Shown piece by piece: positions 5,692 to 6,216 of a stretch of DNA of 6,216 nt. The stretch covers positions 1 through 6,216 of the forward strand of contig CALLZQ010000692.1 in NCBI GenBank assembly GCA_937858255.1. The letters are read 5' to 3'. Position 1 is the first letter of the stretch; the number at the start of each line of letters is the position of its first letter. Source of the stretch: an uncultured Tabrizicola sp. Lineage in GTDB: Bacteria; Pseudomonadota; Alphaproteobacteria; Rhodobacterales; Rhodobacteraceae. The notes under the pieces were generated by a model. The model saw only the letters and a program-made list of their open reading frames with translations, did no database searches and had not been told where the DNA came from. Position numbers and translations under genes: made by a program.

Positions 5692-6216
5692 ATGACACAG
5701 GCAAGGATCAGGACCGTATTCCTGATGACGGTTGCGGCTTTGGCACTTGGGGCCTGCGTCGATGGTGGCCCCTTTGGCAAGAAGGAAGGCGCCGAGGATG
5801 CGCCCGCCCCGACCCAGAAATCGACCCGGCTGGTTGATCGCGATACCGAGGCCCCCGAGGTTTTCCAGACCACGGATACCGCGCTCTGGGACGGGCGGCC
5901 ATCGCTGGGGGGCGTCTGGGTAGCCTCGCCCGATGCCAAGGACCCCGAGCGGGTGATCATCCGCAACAAGACAAATGGCAAGTTCGTCATCGGCGCCCTC
6001 TTCCGGCGCGAGACGATGAACCCCGGCCCGAAATTGCAGATTTCCTCGGATGCGGCGGCGGCGCTGGGTATTCTCGCCGGCCAGCCAAGCGAAGTGAATG
6101 TGACCGCGCCGTGGCGCGAAGAGTCGCCGGTGGAAACCGTCGCAACCAAGCCGATCCTCGATTCCTCTGACACCGCCGAAACCGCGTCCCGCGACCCGAC
6201 CGCCGGGGCTGCCGCC
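5692..6216 (+). CDS. Lipoprotein with RlpA-like (double-psi beta-barrel) domain, probably SPOR-type, 3' partial
   Basis: The frame is open from ATG 5692 to the window edge (175 codons). A GAGG seven bases upstream (5681-5684) supports this start. Residues 1-22 are a lipoprotein signal: RIR, a hydrophobic run, then the lipobox LGAC with Cys22 as the lipidated residue. Residues 23-62 are acidic and linker-like. Residues 65-139 form the only conserved block: WDGRPSLGGVWVA, RVIIRNKTNGKFVIGALF and LQISSDAAAALGILAGQP. The last part resembles the DLSxxAAxxLGM end of RlpA-type double-psi barrels, which act on peptidoglycan at the septum or envelope. The Asp that RlpA lytic transglycosylases carry in the preceding strand (DRGPF) is replaced by Asn-Gly here, so catalysis is doubtful. 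Related Rhodobacterales proteins, as I recall them, end in a SPOR peptidoglycan-binding domain; that part would lie beyond the window. From residue 140 the sequence is a low-complexity linker. Confidence 0.75.
   Translation, partial: MTQARIRTVFLMTVAALALGACVDGGPFGKKEGAEDAPAPTQKSTRLVDRDTEAPEVFQTTDTALWDGRPSLGGVWVASPDAKDPERVIIRNKTNGKFVIGALFRRETMNPGPKLQISSDAAAALGILAGQPSEVNVTAPWREESPVETVATKPILDSSDTAETASRDPTAGAAA

Noticed and set aside
5318..5704. Minus-strand 128-codon frame across the tRNA and the intergenic region
   Set aside because: It runs into the tRNA, is rich in Arg/Pro/Ala as expected of random GC-rich DNA, and resembles nothing known.

Overview
The window is GC-rich bacterial DNA that looks like alphaproteobacterial, most likely Rhodobacterales (Rhodobacter/Paracoccus-type). 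The evidence is a ureide-catabolism gene pair, a tRNA-Ser next to an RlpA-like lipoprotein gene of a kind I associate with that order, and a large RTX gene with looser base composition. This assignment is inference; no ribosomal marker is present.

Layout. Positions 1-126 (+) hold the last 41 codons of a cupin-type (S)-ureidoglycine aminohydrolase. allA (ureidoglycolate lyase) follows at 197-673 (+). The two enzymes act in consecutive steps that convert allantoin-derived ureidoglycine to ureidoglycolate and then glyoxylate plus urea. A short convergent intergenic region (674-811) contains a stem-loop that pairs fully only in the minus-strand transcript. It probably ends the RTX gene that arrives from the right.

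Positions 812-4853 (-) are one very long gene for a secreted, calcium-binding RTX protein. It has an N-terminal region of propeller-like repeats, about 55 GGxGxDxxx-type nonapeptides in several blocks, a duplicated ~100-residue module, and a type I secretion C-terminus. The gene carries two lesions. A UGA stands in frame where the repeats expect Trp (4043-4045). In addition, the only convincing start, a TTG seven bases after a perfect AGGAGG, is out of frame with the body of the gene. It is therefore annotated as a pseudogene, with phase variation, recoding and sequence error kept as alternatives. Upstream (4867-5264) are a good sigma70-type promoter, a perfect 14-bp palindrome and a smaller inverted repeat.

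A complete tRNA-Ser(UGA) with encoded CCA lies at 5265-5354 (-). After a divergent intergenic region with a candidate promoter, a lipoprotein with an RlpA-like (double-psi beta-barrel) domain begins at 5692 (+) and runs off the window.

No CRISPR array, insertion sequence or multi-gene novel system is visible. The most interesting object is the RTX gene, with its doubly interrupted but otherwise intact frame and its structured leader.
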